64,000 nt of DNA. Source: Meghimatium bilineatum. Lineage: Eukaryota > Mollusca > Gastropoda > Stylommatophora > Philomycidae. The DNA lies in assembly GCA_034231615.1 (NCBI GenBank), contig CM067302.1:9683603-9747602 (forward strand), given 5' to 3'. The notes beneath the pieces are model-generated. The model made no database searches. It saw only the letters and a list, made by a program, of their open reading frames with translations, and was not told the origin of the DNA. The position numbers and the translations under genes were made by a program. Positions 32,695 to 42,861 of the stretch are shown piece after piece (position 1 is the stretch's first letter; every line of letters begins with the position of its first letter).

Positions 32695-33885
32695 ATACAG
32701 ACAGTTGATTGTATATCTTCTTCATTCTGTCCCTAAGTCTTCCCCTACAGACAGTTGATTGTATACCTTCTTCATTCTGTCCCTAAGTCTTCCCATATAG
32801 AAAGTTGATTGTATATCTTCTTCATTCTGTCCCTAAGTCTTCCCCTAAAGACAGTTGATTGTATACCTTCTTCATTCTGTCCCTAAGTCTTCCCCTACAG
32901 ACAGTTGATTGTATACCTTCTTCATTCTGTCCCTAAGTCTTCCCCTACAGACAGTTGATTGTATACCTTCTTCATTCTGTCCCTAAGTCTTCCCCTACAG
33001 ACAGTTGATTGTATACCTTCTTCATTCTGTCCCTAAGTCTTCCCCTACAGACAGTTGATTGTATATCTTCTTCATTCTGTCCCTAAGTCTTCCCCTACAG
33101 ACAGTTGATTGTATATCTTATTCATTCTGTCCCTAAGTCTTCCCCTACAGACAGTTGATTGTATACCTTCTTCATTCTGTCCCTAAGTCTTCCCCTACAG
33201 ACAGTTGATTGTATACCTTCTTCATTCTGTCCCTAAGTCTTCCCCTACAGACAGTTGATTGTATACCTTCTTCATTCTGTCCCTAAGTCTTCCCCTACAG
33301 ACAGTTCATTGTATACCTTCTTCATTCTGTCCCTAAGTCTTCCCCTACAGACAGTTGATTGTATACCTTCTTCATTCTGTCCCTAAGTCTTCCCCTACAG
33401 ACAGTTGATTGTATACCTTCTTCATTCTGTCCCTAAGTCTTCCCCTACAGACAGTTGATTGTATACCTTCTTCATTCTACACCGTAAGTTCACGAATACG
33501 ATTACACCTGTGGGTCTCACCAATAAATGACATACTAGACAAACCACCCATGAAACAGAAAACCTTAGTAGATGACATGCCGTTATATTGAGGCTCTCTT
33601 ATGTAAGCTTTGTATCATGTCATCTATACAAATATAGACCCCCTCTGAGTAGAAGACGTCTTCAACAGGCATTGTACTAAGCAGAAAGCTGAGTTCTCCT
33701 GGGTATGAAAGAAAGCTCAGAAAAACGACCCCATTGTACATAGGAAGTAAGAGCTACTAGCTCGCAATTATCGGGGTTCTCAAACAAGCAAACATACATC
33801 TTCCTTTACAAACAGTTGATTGTATATCTTCTTCATTCTGTCCCTAAGTCTTCCCCTACAGACAGTTGATTGTATGATTGTATAT
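32695..33885. repeat. 50-bp array (about 17 units) split by a 330-bp insert
   Basis: Unit CCCCTACAGACAGTTGATTG, TATACCTTCTTCATTCTGTC, CCTAAGTCTT. It runs uniformly to 33480, is interrupted, then resumes for about 1.5 units at 33808-33885. The insert contains family M at its left side. Confidence 0.95.
33491..33632 (+). repeat. Family M repeat with conserved hairpin, copy 2
   Basis: GTGGGTCTCACCAATAAATG, CAGAAAACCTTAGTAGATGA and GTCATCTATACAA match the other copies. Here the stem TAGATGACATG / CATGTCATCTA is perfectly paired. Confidence 0.7.
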
Positions 33886-34584
33886 CTATATCTTTATGAA
33901 TGTGCATAAATCGTTATCATTCTTTATAAATATAACAGTACTAGATAATATATCTAATTCTAAATCTAATTTATTATTTAGATCTTATTATTTACTAATT
34001 ATATATTATTTATTAATATTAAATCTAAACAATTTTTGTTTAATCTTTATTAATCATTATTCCCTTGATCTTTCCGGTGGTTCCCAAATGTTCAAGCTTT
34101 TATCATAAAGTACCCTAAAAACTTGGAACTAATAATATTTAATAAGTAAACAAGTCTTACAAATACCCACCTCTATTAATAAATTCAAGAAGGAAGCCAG
34201 AGGATAAATTAAAATCCTAGAGACTAACGGGAATTGAACCAGTCCGTTCAACGGAATCAAATCGCATAGCAACTCTTGTACACGGGTTTTTCCGTACTTG
34301 ACTAATTCATCTCCAAAAAAAGATGCGATTTTGTCAAGACATTCAAATTGTGCACTCAAGTCACTGAGAGCGGACCAATCGAGACAATGACTATTACAAC
34401 AACAAGAACGAACAACCCCTACAGGTATTGAAGTATTCTCAGTAACAACAAACATATAAACATATAACATCTGTATTAGTTCTACAAGGGCCAATAGCTC
34501 TTCATGTAAACATCGTTAAAGGGCCCCATATCTCAAATAGCTTAGGGCCCTATCAAGTCTAAATCCGGCCCTGTATATGAGTCG
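33886..34584. other. A+T-rich segment ending in a possible DNA-transposon terminus
   Basis: 33890-34110 is very A+T-rich. A 121-codon minus-strand frame (34129-34494) has no recognised domain. The right edge, read on the minus strand, is CAGGGCCGGATTTAGACTTG with GATAGGGCCCTAAGC, which looks like a terminal inverted repeat. I could not find its partner. Confidence 0.3.
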
Positions 34585-34754
34585 TGATTATTTATTACTT
34601 TATCGCACCCTACCTGTTGTTACTTTATCGCACCCTACCTGTTGTTACTTTATCGCACCCTACTGTTGTTACTTATCGCACCCTACTGTTGTTACTTATC
34701 GCACCCTACTGTTGTTACTTTATCGCACCCTACTGTTGTTACTTTATCGAACCC
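34585..34754. repeat. 22-25-bp array TTGTTACTTTATCGCACCC
   Basis: About seven units of variable length. The last unit grades into the LINE-R coding sequence at the position of the palm DD motif. Confidence 0.85.
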
Positions 34755-35505
34755 ATACTATTATTGTATATACCACACAATTGCAAGACCATATGAACAA
34801 ACTCCACACAACATGGCAAAAATTCAATATGAAGATCAATATTGAAAAGACCGAAATAATGGCAATAGCAAAGAAAGAAAGAAATATCACTATCTCCATC
34901 GATGATAAACACCTTAAACAAGTAAATGAGTTCACTTACTTAGGAAGTATTATATCGAGTGAAGGGAAAACCAGTAAAGAGATACAAAATAGATGAAACA
35001 AAACATACCAGATCCTAGGACAGATGACTCGTATTTTCAAGAACAAAAATGTGAACATAGATACTAAAGTTGCATTATACAAGACTATTATTATTCCATC
35101 ACTATACTACCAGTGCCAAATCTGGACAATGACAGCACAAGACAAAAGAAAAATAGTGACAACAGAAATGACATGTCTACGAAGAATACTCGGAGTGTCA
35201 TTAAGAGATATAATTATAAACGATAACATCAGACAGATAACCAAAACGATACTAGTATTGGAACACATCAAAAGACAACAGATCAAGTGGTTGTCACACG
35301 CTTCCAGACTACCAACAGATAGCATGTCACAAATGGCCATGACACATAGACATAACGGTTATAAAACCAGAGGCAGACCATGTAAAAGATGGATCACAGA
35401 AATCAAAGAAGCCACAGGAACAAGCTTACAAACAGCGCACAAGAAGGCCATCTCCAGAGAACTCTTCCACCCCTGACGCTGCAAGGCAAACAAGGGACAC
35501 AGCGT
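34755..35505 (+). pseudogene. LINE-R reverse-transcriptase 3' half
   Basis: From the remnant of the palm motif (HTIIVYTTQLQDHMNKLH, first Asp changed to His), the frame runs through KINIEKTEIMAIAKKE and QVNEFTYLGSIISSEG to a TGA at 34994-34996. It then continues in the same frame with KTYQILGQMTRIF, YQCQIWTMTAQDKRKI, TCLRRILGVSLRD and GRPCKRWITEIKEATG to a stop near 35476. This is a textbook thumb and C-terminal region. One internal stop and the lost endonuclease and fingers make it a pseudogene. It is one of the longest near-intact LINE stretches here. Confidence 0.85.
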
Positions 35506-36045
35506 ATAGATAGATACTATTGTTACTTACAGTAAATCTATGTAGCACAAATTCTATGAACTGTAAAAAAAAACAACAAAAAAACAACAACAACCAAACC
35601 ACCGCTACCAGGAACACTGAAATTTCAGTTCGGAAACTGACTATCTAACCTTATGACCGTGCATTTCTATTTTATCGTCAAATGTCACTATTTAATCAAT
35701 AAATTTCCTCAATTTATCTGTAAAAGTCTTTATAGCCAGCATCTAGTGTAAGCAATTTGAGTTTTGATTATAACGATGGTGTATGGTACAACCATCCTGT
35801 ATGAATAAACTTGAAACGCATTAATTGTACGAGTAGCAAGCTGTAAGCAGCTGAAAAAGATGCTTACAAAATACGATAACTTGTCACAGAAAGAAGCTCA
35901 CTGTATTCTTTTTATTTTTCTACATTTCAAGTTATTGCTCAAATATTAATATTGACAAGATTTATAAGCTTTAAACCCATTGCAGACTGATAACATTTTA
36001 TACTGAACACTGTTACATTCTGAGATTCATAGTCAATTGTAAATG
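35506..36045. other. Nothing recognised
   Basis: Begins with an A/C-rich run (35565-35600), then single-copy A+T-rich sequence. Confidence 0.4.
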
Positions 36046-36049
36046 TGTA

Positions 36050-36250
36050 AGCAAACCTCACACTGCTTCTAAGCAAAACTTACATTGCTTCTAAACAAAC
36101 TTCACATTGCTTCTAAGCAAACCTCACATTGCTTCTAAGCAAACCTTACATTGCTTCTAAACAAACTTCACATTGCTTCTAAGCAAACCTCACATTGCTT
36201 CTAAGCAAACCTTACATTGCTTCTAAGCATACCTTACATTGCTTCTAAGA
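36050..36250. repeat. 22-bp array (about 9 units)
   Basis: Unit AAGCAAACCTTACATTGCTT plus CT. The ends AAGCAA and TTGCTT are complementary, so each unit can form a small hairpin. Confidence 0.95.
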
Positions 36251-37375
36251 ACACCTCGTCCCGTGATCAAATTAATCTTCTGATCTCATTAATGATTCCA
36301 GATTGAAAGAAATACACGACAGTGCCCTCATTTTGACTGGCAGACTGTATAACTCGTGACATTGAACCAGACTGCCACATTAAGTAAAACGGTCATGAGG
36401 GATTTCCTAAACATCTCGCAAGCTTCTTTAGTAAACAAACATAATGTCAGCATATGACCAACCGCCAGTTTGGAGTTGAAAAGCAAAACTCAACCATGTG
36501 GCACAGGAAATTAGAGTGGTAGGCTTGTAATTCCTCGGAGGTCTATTATCATTGTACATATTTCATATAAGTTGTCTACACAGGCAATGTGCACTGACTT
36601 CACACAGATCCTCACTAAATACCCACAATTCATACCATGTAGTGTCACCACCATTTTTAATGAATGCATAATGACTTTGTAGATGACCAGCGCGCGCGCA
36701 CGCACGCACATATATATATATATTAATTGCAGCATTTATGAAGATTGTACAAACATTTTGAAGTAAAGATTAACGTGTGGGCGTTTGTGGCCACGTCGGT
36801 ATCAATAAAGACAGCAGCAAACATGAGGTGCAAAGAGAACGCAATGCTCTCGGCGGATCCAGGGTTAGCAGACAACCAAGATCTCAAATGTACCTCCTCG
36901 CAGTGCACCCTGGAAACAGAAATACAGCAGCTCGTGCTAATTCTGGCTAAACCATTTGGGGATCGTGTCCGAGAATGTGGAGGAAGCAGATGGAAAGAGA
37001 TTTGACTGCACAAGAGACATACAATATCTCCGACACCACCAGCATCACCACATACAGCGACACTGTCGACATACAGTGAAATTTGTCAGTCCAGTCCGAA
37101 CATTGTAGGGGCGGCCAATGAAAAAGGCACGAAAAGATAGATGCATGGCGAGAGACGAATATATTTCATACTGAGTACAATGAAAGGGCAGAACAGCGCC
37201 AGAGGGCAGCGCCAACTGCAAATAGTAAGTTAAAATGCTCCAAGGAAATGGGAACTACAAGCTTTGTTAGCTCGAGACGAGCTTCTAATTACCTGTTCTC
37301 CTTATGGGCAGAGGCCCAGACCTCATCATGGGCGTCTAGCAAAGCAAGAAGACCTGGCCTAACTTGTCGAGCCTT
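36251..37375. other. Single-copy stretch with an unassigned 86-codon frame
   Basis: Includes a GCGCGC/CACG/TA microsatellite (36690-36722) and a plus-strand frame 36745-37005 (MYKHFEVKINVWAFV.., ending RVRECGGSRWKEI). The region 36780-37860 is more G+C-rich than its surroundings. I recognise no domain. It could be the remains of a retroelement open frame or simply chance. Confidence 0.3.
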
Positions 37376-37756
37376 CCTATACCGGAAAGATGCTCGCGAA
37401 GAGAAACGGTTCCGTACCCTATAGGCTCAGGAATAAAAAGGGACAACGATTTTAGCCCTGGCCTAGCTCTACTGTCAAGCTTTCCTATACCGGAAATACA
37501 CTTGAAGAGAGAAAGGGTACAGTACCTGATGGGCTCAGGCGCTATTTGGACAAGGTCGCTCAGCTCGAGAACGCCTTGCTCTCAAACGCGTGGTGTGAGA
37601 CTCGAACTTGGACGAGGGGTACACTATGTCTGTGAACGACACCTCTGCTAAGAAGGCGAAAGAGTCAGGTCCAACTCTTCTGTCGTGTTCTTCTTCATAC
37701 TGAACCAGGCTCGCGGATGAGAAACGGTTCAGTACCCGATGGGCACAGGCTCAGAT
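37376..37756 (+). repeat. Family Q, three diverged tandem copies
   Basis: CTATACCGGAAAGATGCTCG, GAGAAACGGTTCCGTACCC and TAGGCTCAGG recur, altered, at 37485-37545 and 37690-37756. Old duplication; function unknown. Confidence 0.55.
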
Positions 37757-37861
37757 CGTCCAATTGCACGAGGTGAGTTCATAGATGGTGGAGCACCTCG
37801 TGCGAGATAGACGTGAACGACAATCGTCTTAGCGAAGAGGCACTACACACCCGCTTGCCCG

Positions 37862-39112
37862 ATGAGCAGCCAGGAAACGTTCTCCAAGACACACTCAGAT
37901 AGTACACAGAAAACGTTCTCCAAGACACACTCAGAGAGTAGCACTAAAACGTTCTCCAAGACACACTCAGAGAGTAGCCCGAAAACGTTCTCCAAGACAC
38001 ACTCAGAGAGTACTCAGAAAACGTTCTCCAAGACACACTCAGAGAGTAGCCAGAAAACGTTCTCCAAGACACACTCAGAGAGTAGCACTAAAACGTTCTC
38101 CAGGACACACTCAGAGAGTAGCCAGAAAACGTTCTCCAAGACACACTCAGAGAGTAGCCAGAAAACGTTCTCCAGGACACACTCAGAGAGTACCCAGAAA
38201 ACGTTCTCCAAGACACACTCAGAGAGTAGCCAGAAAACGTTCTCTAAGACACACTCAGAGAGTAGCACTAAAACGTTCTCCAAGACACACTCAGAGAGTA
38301 GCCAGAAAACGTTCTCCAAGACACACTCAGAGAGTAGCCAGAAAACGTTCTCCAAGACACACTCAGAGAGTAGCACTAAAACGTTCTCCAAGACACACTC
38401 AGAGAGTATCACTAAAACGTTCTCCAAGACACACTCAGAGAGTAGCCAGAAAACGTTCTCCAAGACACACTCAGAGAGTAGCCAGAAAACGTATTCTAAG
38501 ACACACTCAGAGAGTAGCACTAAAACGTTCTCCAAGACACACTCAGAGAGTAGCCAGAAAACGTTCTCCAAGACACACTCAGAGAGTAGCCAGAAAACGT
38601 TCTCTAAGACACACTCAGAGAGTAGCACTAAAACGTTCTCCAAGACACACTCAGAGAGTAGCCAGAAAACGTTCTCCAAGACACACTCAGAGAGTAGCCA
38701 GAAAACGTTCTCCAAGACACACTCAGAGAGTAGCACTAAAACGTTCTCCAAGACACACTCAGAGAGTATCACTAAAACGTTCTCCAAGACACACTCAGAG
38801 AGTAGCCAGAAAACGTTCTCCAAGACACACTCAGAGAGTAGCCAGAAAACGTATTCTAAGACACACTCAGAGAGTAGCACTAAAACGTTCTCCAAGACAC
38901 ACTCAGAGAGTAGCCAGAAAACGTTCTCCAAGACACACTCAGAGAGTAGCCAGAAAACGTTCTCCAAGACACACTCAGAGAGTAGCACTAAAACGTTCTC
39001 CAAGACACACTCAGAGAGTAGCCAGAAAACGTTCTCCAAGACACACTCAGAGAGTAGCACTAAAACGTTCTCCAAGACACACTCAGAGAGTCAAGATAAA
39101 AATACATTCTGA
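37862..39112 (+). CDS. Doubtful repetitive Ser/Thr/Lys-rich open frame, 416 codons
   Basis: The frame starts with ATG at 37862, covers the entire 36-bp array and ends 20 bp after it. The protein would be about 34 copies of a 12-residue unit, SSQKTFSKTHSE, with SSTK, STQK and SITK variants and occasional F-to-Y or K-to-R. It has no signal peptide, no transmembrane segment and no domain outside the repeat. Variants are both silent (TCC/TCT) and replacing. Units of 36 bp keep any stop-free frame open, and an antisense frame of 353 codons is open as well, so openness alone is weak evidence. I favour a satellite over a gene. Confidence 0.15.
   Translation: MSSQETFSKTHSDSTQKTFSKTHSESSTKTFSKTHSESSPKTFSKTHSESTQKTFSKTHSESSQKTFSKTHSESSTKTFSRTHSESSQKTFSKTHSESSQKTFSRTHSESTQKTFSKTHSESSQKTFSKTHSESSTKTFSKTHSESSQKTFSKTHSESSQKTFSKTHSESSTKTFSKTHSESITKTFSKTHSESSQKTFSKTHSESSQKTYSKTHSESSTKTFSKTHSESSQKTFSKTHSESSQKTFSKTHSESSTKTFSKTHSESSQKTFSKTHSESSQKTFSKTHSESSTKTFSKTHSESITKTFSKTHSESSQKTFSKTHSESSQKTYSKTHSESSTKTFSKTHSESSQKTFSKTHSESSQKTFSKTHSESSTKTFSKTHSESSQKTFSKTHSESSTKTFSKTHSESQDKNTF
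37865..39092. repeat. 36-bp array (34 units) with an exact 360-bp duplication
   Basis: Unit AGTAGCCAGAAAACGTTCTC, CAAGACACACTCAGAG. The ten-unit block 38221-38580 is identical to 38581-38940 at every base I compared, including the rare ATCACTAAA and ACGTATTCTAAG variants. Confidence 0.98.
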
Positions 39113-39537
39113 ATGCACACTATTTTCAAACACACATCCTATAACGTGCTGCTTTATGACACTAACACAAGAAATCATCTCTTGATGAAAGTGTTAGATT
39201 TGATTCGTTGTAAAAATTATCATTTTAAACAAACTAATCCGGATAATTAGCCTAGAGGCTGTTTGCGACGTGAGTTATCTCTTGCGCTCTCACACACTCC
39301 AGCACGTTCGGGATGTTTAAAATGGCACACAATGAACGTACAAGAAATTCTTGCAGTATACATACGTTTACCTGTGTGCCTGAATATTGTGTTAACTATT
39401 TTAGACAAGAGATAAACGCAGGGTTGCCAATGTTTAGTGATTGTTTGTGCTAAAACCACAATTCAAGATGGCTAGATATTGTGCTATAATTTTCTCATTT
39501 CAGCAAAGTTTTATAGCGAAAGAATATTTGTTTTATA
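39113..39537. other. Nothing recognised
   Basis: Single-copy sequence, followed by a short (ATAC)n run at 39540-39560. Confidence 0.4.
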
Positions 39538-39569
39538 TATATACATACATACATACATACACTATATCT

Positions 39570-39732
39570 TCGCCGAATACTGGTGTGTCTGGTCATTGGA
39601 GCAAATAAATCGACGACACAACGAATTTTTATTATTTAGACTATATTATGCTGGAAATCTAGTAGGATCGTTGTCGTGGGACAAAAGACATCCAGTGGGA
39701 GTTTGAGAATGAACGCTGAAGAAGAAGAAGAA
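39570..39732 (+). mobile_element. SINE-B, near full length
   Basis: Head CGCCGAATACTGGTGTGTC, middle ATTTAGACTATATTATGC, tail GAACGCTGAAGAAGAAGAAG. Confidence 0.75.
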
Positions 39733-39746
39733 TAGATACATATCTT

Positions 39747-40216
39747 AGTGTGTGGCGCATGGCTGAGAGGTTAGAGCAGTGTTTCCCAACCTTTTTCTCT
39801 ACCATGTCACAATACATTTGTTTTGAAATTATGATTCCCCTCTCCCCCCCCCTAATGAAACATACACATATTTTGTATATTTAAAAATTGAATTATCCCC
39901 TAAATGAAGCCTAATTACAACGTGTTCAAATTGCCCCCCCCCCTCTGAACAGACAAATTGACCCCCTGTGGGGCATAGGGCCCACGTTGAGAAACACGGG
40001 GTTAGAGCATTTGTCTCCCACTAGTGAGGTCTAGAATTCGATCCCCCGTAAAAACTGATTTTTTTCTACGTATTGGAGGGTAAATTTAAAAAAAAATCAC
40101 CCTGTATATGACGTGGTGACAGCAAGAGTATGCGTCCATTATCACACAGGTACAAAATTTCTCCCTGTAACACCTTAACGGATACATGTAGTATTCGCCA
40201 ATTTTTTATTTTTTTT
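39747..40216 (+). mobile_element. SINE-D copy 2, interrupted by a hAT MITE
   Basis: Head GTGTGGCGCATGGCTGAGAG is separated from the rest (GAATTCGATCCCCCGTAAA, ATCACCCTGTATATGACG) by a 223-bp MITE inserted in the tRNA-like box A region. ACATATCTT flanks the whole (39738-39746 and 40217-40225). Without the MITE and its duplicated 8 bp the SINE is about 239 bp, close to the 232 bp of copy 1. Confidence 0.85.
39777..39999. mobile_element. hAT-type MITE with exact 8-bp target duplication
   Basis: The termini CAGTGTTTCCCAAC and, inward from the right, CCGTGTTTCTCAAC pair at 12 of 14 positions. GGTTAGAG is present exactly at 39769-39776 and 40000-40007. It has internal C-runs and no coding capacity. 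Confidence 0.9.
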
Positions 40217-40225
40217 ACATATCTT

Positions 40226-40790
40226 TTTACGGTACATACTATGTGGCGGTTGGTTATCCTGCCTATTTACAGCCTTCTTTCTCGTATTTTGTCAATTATT
40301 CCCCGATACTAATGTTCTCCCATGCCGCAAAGTCAAAATGTCCAGCGTCTTATCTCTTGGTCTTCCTTTACTCCTCTCTCGTATGACAACCAAGCCTGAA
40401 ATTCTAGTTTAGAGTTAAAATAATATGGCCACTGTTTTCTTTTCTGGCATGTCGGGAGAAGCTGACTAAGGAAAGCTGGCAATACTTAGTAATTCTCGGA
40501 TACTGGCGCCACTGGAGTGCCTCAATTCGGGACTAAACGTGCATCCATGAATCCTCTTACAGAACCATGCCTTTGAGACTACCTTTATATGAATCAAGGG
40601 ATCGCCTCAGTTACACAACTGTCAACAAAATTTGCGTTTTCCAGAAAGGCTATGGGAGGCCAAGAGCTATTAGCTCACTGCTGAAAAGATTATTCAATCA
40701 TTTTATATATATATATATGTATTTTACTATAATCCATGTCTAGAGCAGACTTGGGTACTATCCATTGTTTCCAATACAATGTTCTCCCAG
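40226..40790. other. Nothing certain
   Basis: A possible scrap of a LINE C-terminus on the minus strand near 40330-40390 (ERSKGRPRDKTLDILTL) is too short to assign. A 20-bp TA run is at 40697-40716. Confidence 0.3.
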
Positions 40791-40844
40791 ATACATTATG
40801 GGGAGTTGTGTCCACATTATTTAACGAAACGAATTTTCGCTACG

Positions 40845-40975
40845 GAGCAGCCATCGATCTGCGCGCAATGTAATGAGATACCCCCCCCCCTTTCCTTCTC
40901 CCCTGAAGACCCTTTGCGGGGGATCTCTGTGCGTTGCGCGCAGATTGAACTATCGGTAGCAGACGATGCGAGTTT
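40845..40975. repeat. Fold-back repeat, about 45-bp imperfect arms
   Basis: CATCGATCTGCGCGCAATG..GAGATACCCCC pairs with GGGGGATCTC..GTTGCGCGCAGATTGAA. C-rich centre. It resembles a small MITE, but I could not find a clean target duplication. Confidence 0.55.
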
Positions 40976-41280
40976 TTGAGCCTCTGCTTCACGGAAACTG
41001 TATGAAATCAAGCCTAATACTAAAAAGTAGGAATGTGTTGACACATTTTCCCATAATGACATTCTCCCATACCTGACATCTAAGTTTTCCATCAACTTCT
41101 CTTTTGGTCGTCACCTATCCATATTGATATTAAATTTACTTGTTGCGACGATGTTCCTTTATCTCTTCTCTTTTCATAATGCGCTCCATACTTTCCTCTT
41201 CTCACGATCTACCCCATCTTTCCTCATGTCACGAAATGTTTAACCTACAACAATGATACCAACATAGTTGAATATAATGG

Positions 41281-41558
41281 TGTGTTGCCGGGTCCCGAAA
41301 TGGGAGCAAAGAATAGCAACACTGTTGACCTTCCACGCATGTCGTTGGAGGCGACTAATGAGGATATGGGATGGAGCTGGCTGTCCCTTCCCATATTGGG
41401 TCAGTCACCCAAATCCATGCTGAAGTCGGATGTATCAGGCCGAAAGGCGCAGATATCGCAGCAATGCTATAAACCATGACACAACGCATTCCGTTCTCCG
41501 GACTACATCCTGCTAATCTGCAGGAGTTTGAGAACGAACGCAGAAGAAGAAGAAGAAG
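41281..41558 (+). mobile_element. SINE-A copy 4
   Basis: From TGTGTTGCCGGGTCCCG to (GAA)n. The CGCCCG at the 5' end is missing or changed. Confidence 0.85.
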
Positions 41559-41985
41559 AGCAAGTATATTTCCAGTAGCAATGAACGGCTTTGGAACTTT
41601 TGTAAATCAGTGACAAAGTGTAGCTGCCTTCGAAATGAGACGCTAAAGAATGATTTTGAGAATAACATGACCAATGAAAAGATAAATCAAGATAAGATAA
41701 GAATAAGAAGCGCATAAGAGAGTCGGAAATGTTTGAGAACCTCTGCCCTACACGATCATATTTGTAATGTAATCATGTCAGCTTAGATGTTGAATCGATG
41801 CTTTGTTGTTTTACTATTGGAAATAAATTAAGGATACTTGTTGGCTTGTATGAATCTCTTGTTTCTTTCGAAACGTAAATATTTGTCTGTTACTCGCTAT
41901 AAGAAATTATCGGAATCTCTTTCCTTTTACCATATCATATAATCTCTTAACTTCTCATGTCGTATGATTCTGTGTGTTGTAACAT
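41559..41985. other. Nothing recognised
   Basis: Single-copy sequence with no supported frame. Confidence 0.4.
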
Positions 41986-41989
41986 TGGA

Positions 41990-42235
41990 TGAATCATCAC
42001 ACATAATCATGGCCGTAGTGGTAAAACATTGAATGAATCATCACACATAATCATGGTGGTAGTGGTAAAACATTGGATGAATCATCACAAATAATCATGG
42101 CCGTAGTGGTACCACATTGGATGAATCAACACACAGATTCATGGTCGTAGGGATACCACATTGGATGAATCGACACACAGAATCAGGGTCGTAGTGGTGC
42201 CACATTGGATGCATCAACACATAGAATCATTCAGC
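41990..42235. repeat. 46-47-bp array derived from the LINE-I 3' end
   Basis: About five units of ATCATGGCCGTAGTGGTACC, ACATTGGATGAATCAACACA. The rightmost unit runs into the LINE-I end on the minus strand (ASNVAPLRP). The unit contains the codons for that peptide in reverse complement, so the LINE end was tandemly copied outward. Confidence 0.85.
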
Positions 42236-42445
42236 GATTTCTGTCTTCAACAATACAAAGAGGAACAAAAAATATTGACCTATCCAGTCCTTGATATTAT
42301 TTGTGCATGCTGTTCTTTGTCCTACTCTGCTTCTTAGTCCTCCGATTGTTCCATGTTGCATCGTTTAAAATAAATAATGAGCCACGTTGGAACACATGCC
42401 CAAACCGTGTAAGTTTTCGTCGTTTCACTATTGAAAATAATTTTG
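42185..42445 (-). pseudogene. LINE-I 3' end, degenerate
   Basis: The minus strand, with frame changes, reads NMEQSED or ATWNNRRTKKQSRTKNS, then VEDRNR, CVDASNVAPLRP and a stop. It aligns with the 13.4-kb copy. It abuts LINE-H head to head at about 42448. Confidence 0.6.
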
Positions 42446-42449
42446 AAAT

Positions 42450-42780
42450 ATTGAAAAGCCTTTGAAGTAGACCACGATACATGGGAAGAACTTGCACAAA
42501 ATAGATCTACATGGCGTTCTAAAATAAAAAAGAGCGCATCATCTTGTGAAAAGAAGAGACATGCAGCAGCTCAACAGCGGAGAGCAGCTAGAAAGTCACG
42601 GATAGACCAAGATCCGTCTACAGTCGTTATTCCATGTCCAAACTGTCCAAGGACATTTACAGCTCGAATAGGGCTCATTAGCCATCTACGAACTCATAAT
42701 CAAGGACATAACTAAAATTGAATTTTCGAAAGTGGATGTAACAAATGGTCATCATCATCATGTGATGGACGAACAACATT
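42450..42780 (+). pseudogene. LINE-H tail with intact C2H2 finger
   Basis: About 85 codons open on the plus strand: FEVDHDTWEELAQNRSTWRS, KSASSCEKKRHAAAQQRRAA, then CPNCPRTFTARIGLISHLRT with the second His of the HLRTH pair, ending at a TAA near 42713. The CxxC..H..H layout fits a C2H2 finger, the usual C-terminal nucleic-acid-binding tail of this LINE class. The 3' end GGTCATCATCATCATGTGAT is shared with the 49.6-kb copy. Only the tail is present, since the 5' side was lost on insertion. Confidence 0.8.
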
Positions 42781-42861
42781 GAAAATAATGGTTCCTGTGA
42801 ACCTGTATACATCTCTCTTTTATTTCTTACATACACGTTTCTCTTATGTTCTATATACGAC

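Noticed and set aside
32695-33480. CRISPR-like regular array with 50-bp period
   Set aside because: The whole period is conserved, so there are no unique spacers. The setting is eukaryotic and there are no cas genes.
34210-34240. tRNA-like GGTTCAATTCC on the minus strand
   Set aside because: An isolated box B-like match. I could not build a cloverleaf, and no copies recur in the window.
38014-39075. Antisense 353-codon frame (ENVFWLLSECVL repeats)
   Set aside because: Antisense of the 36-bp array. Stop-free only because the unit is 12 codons long.
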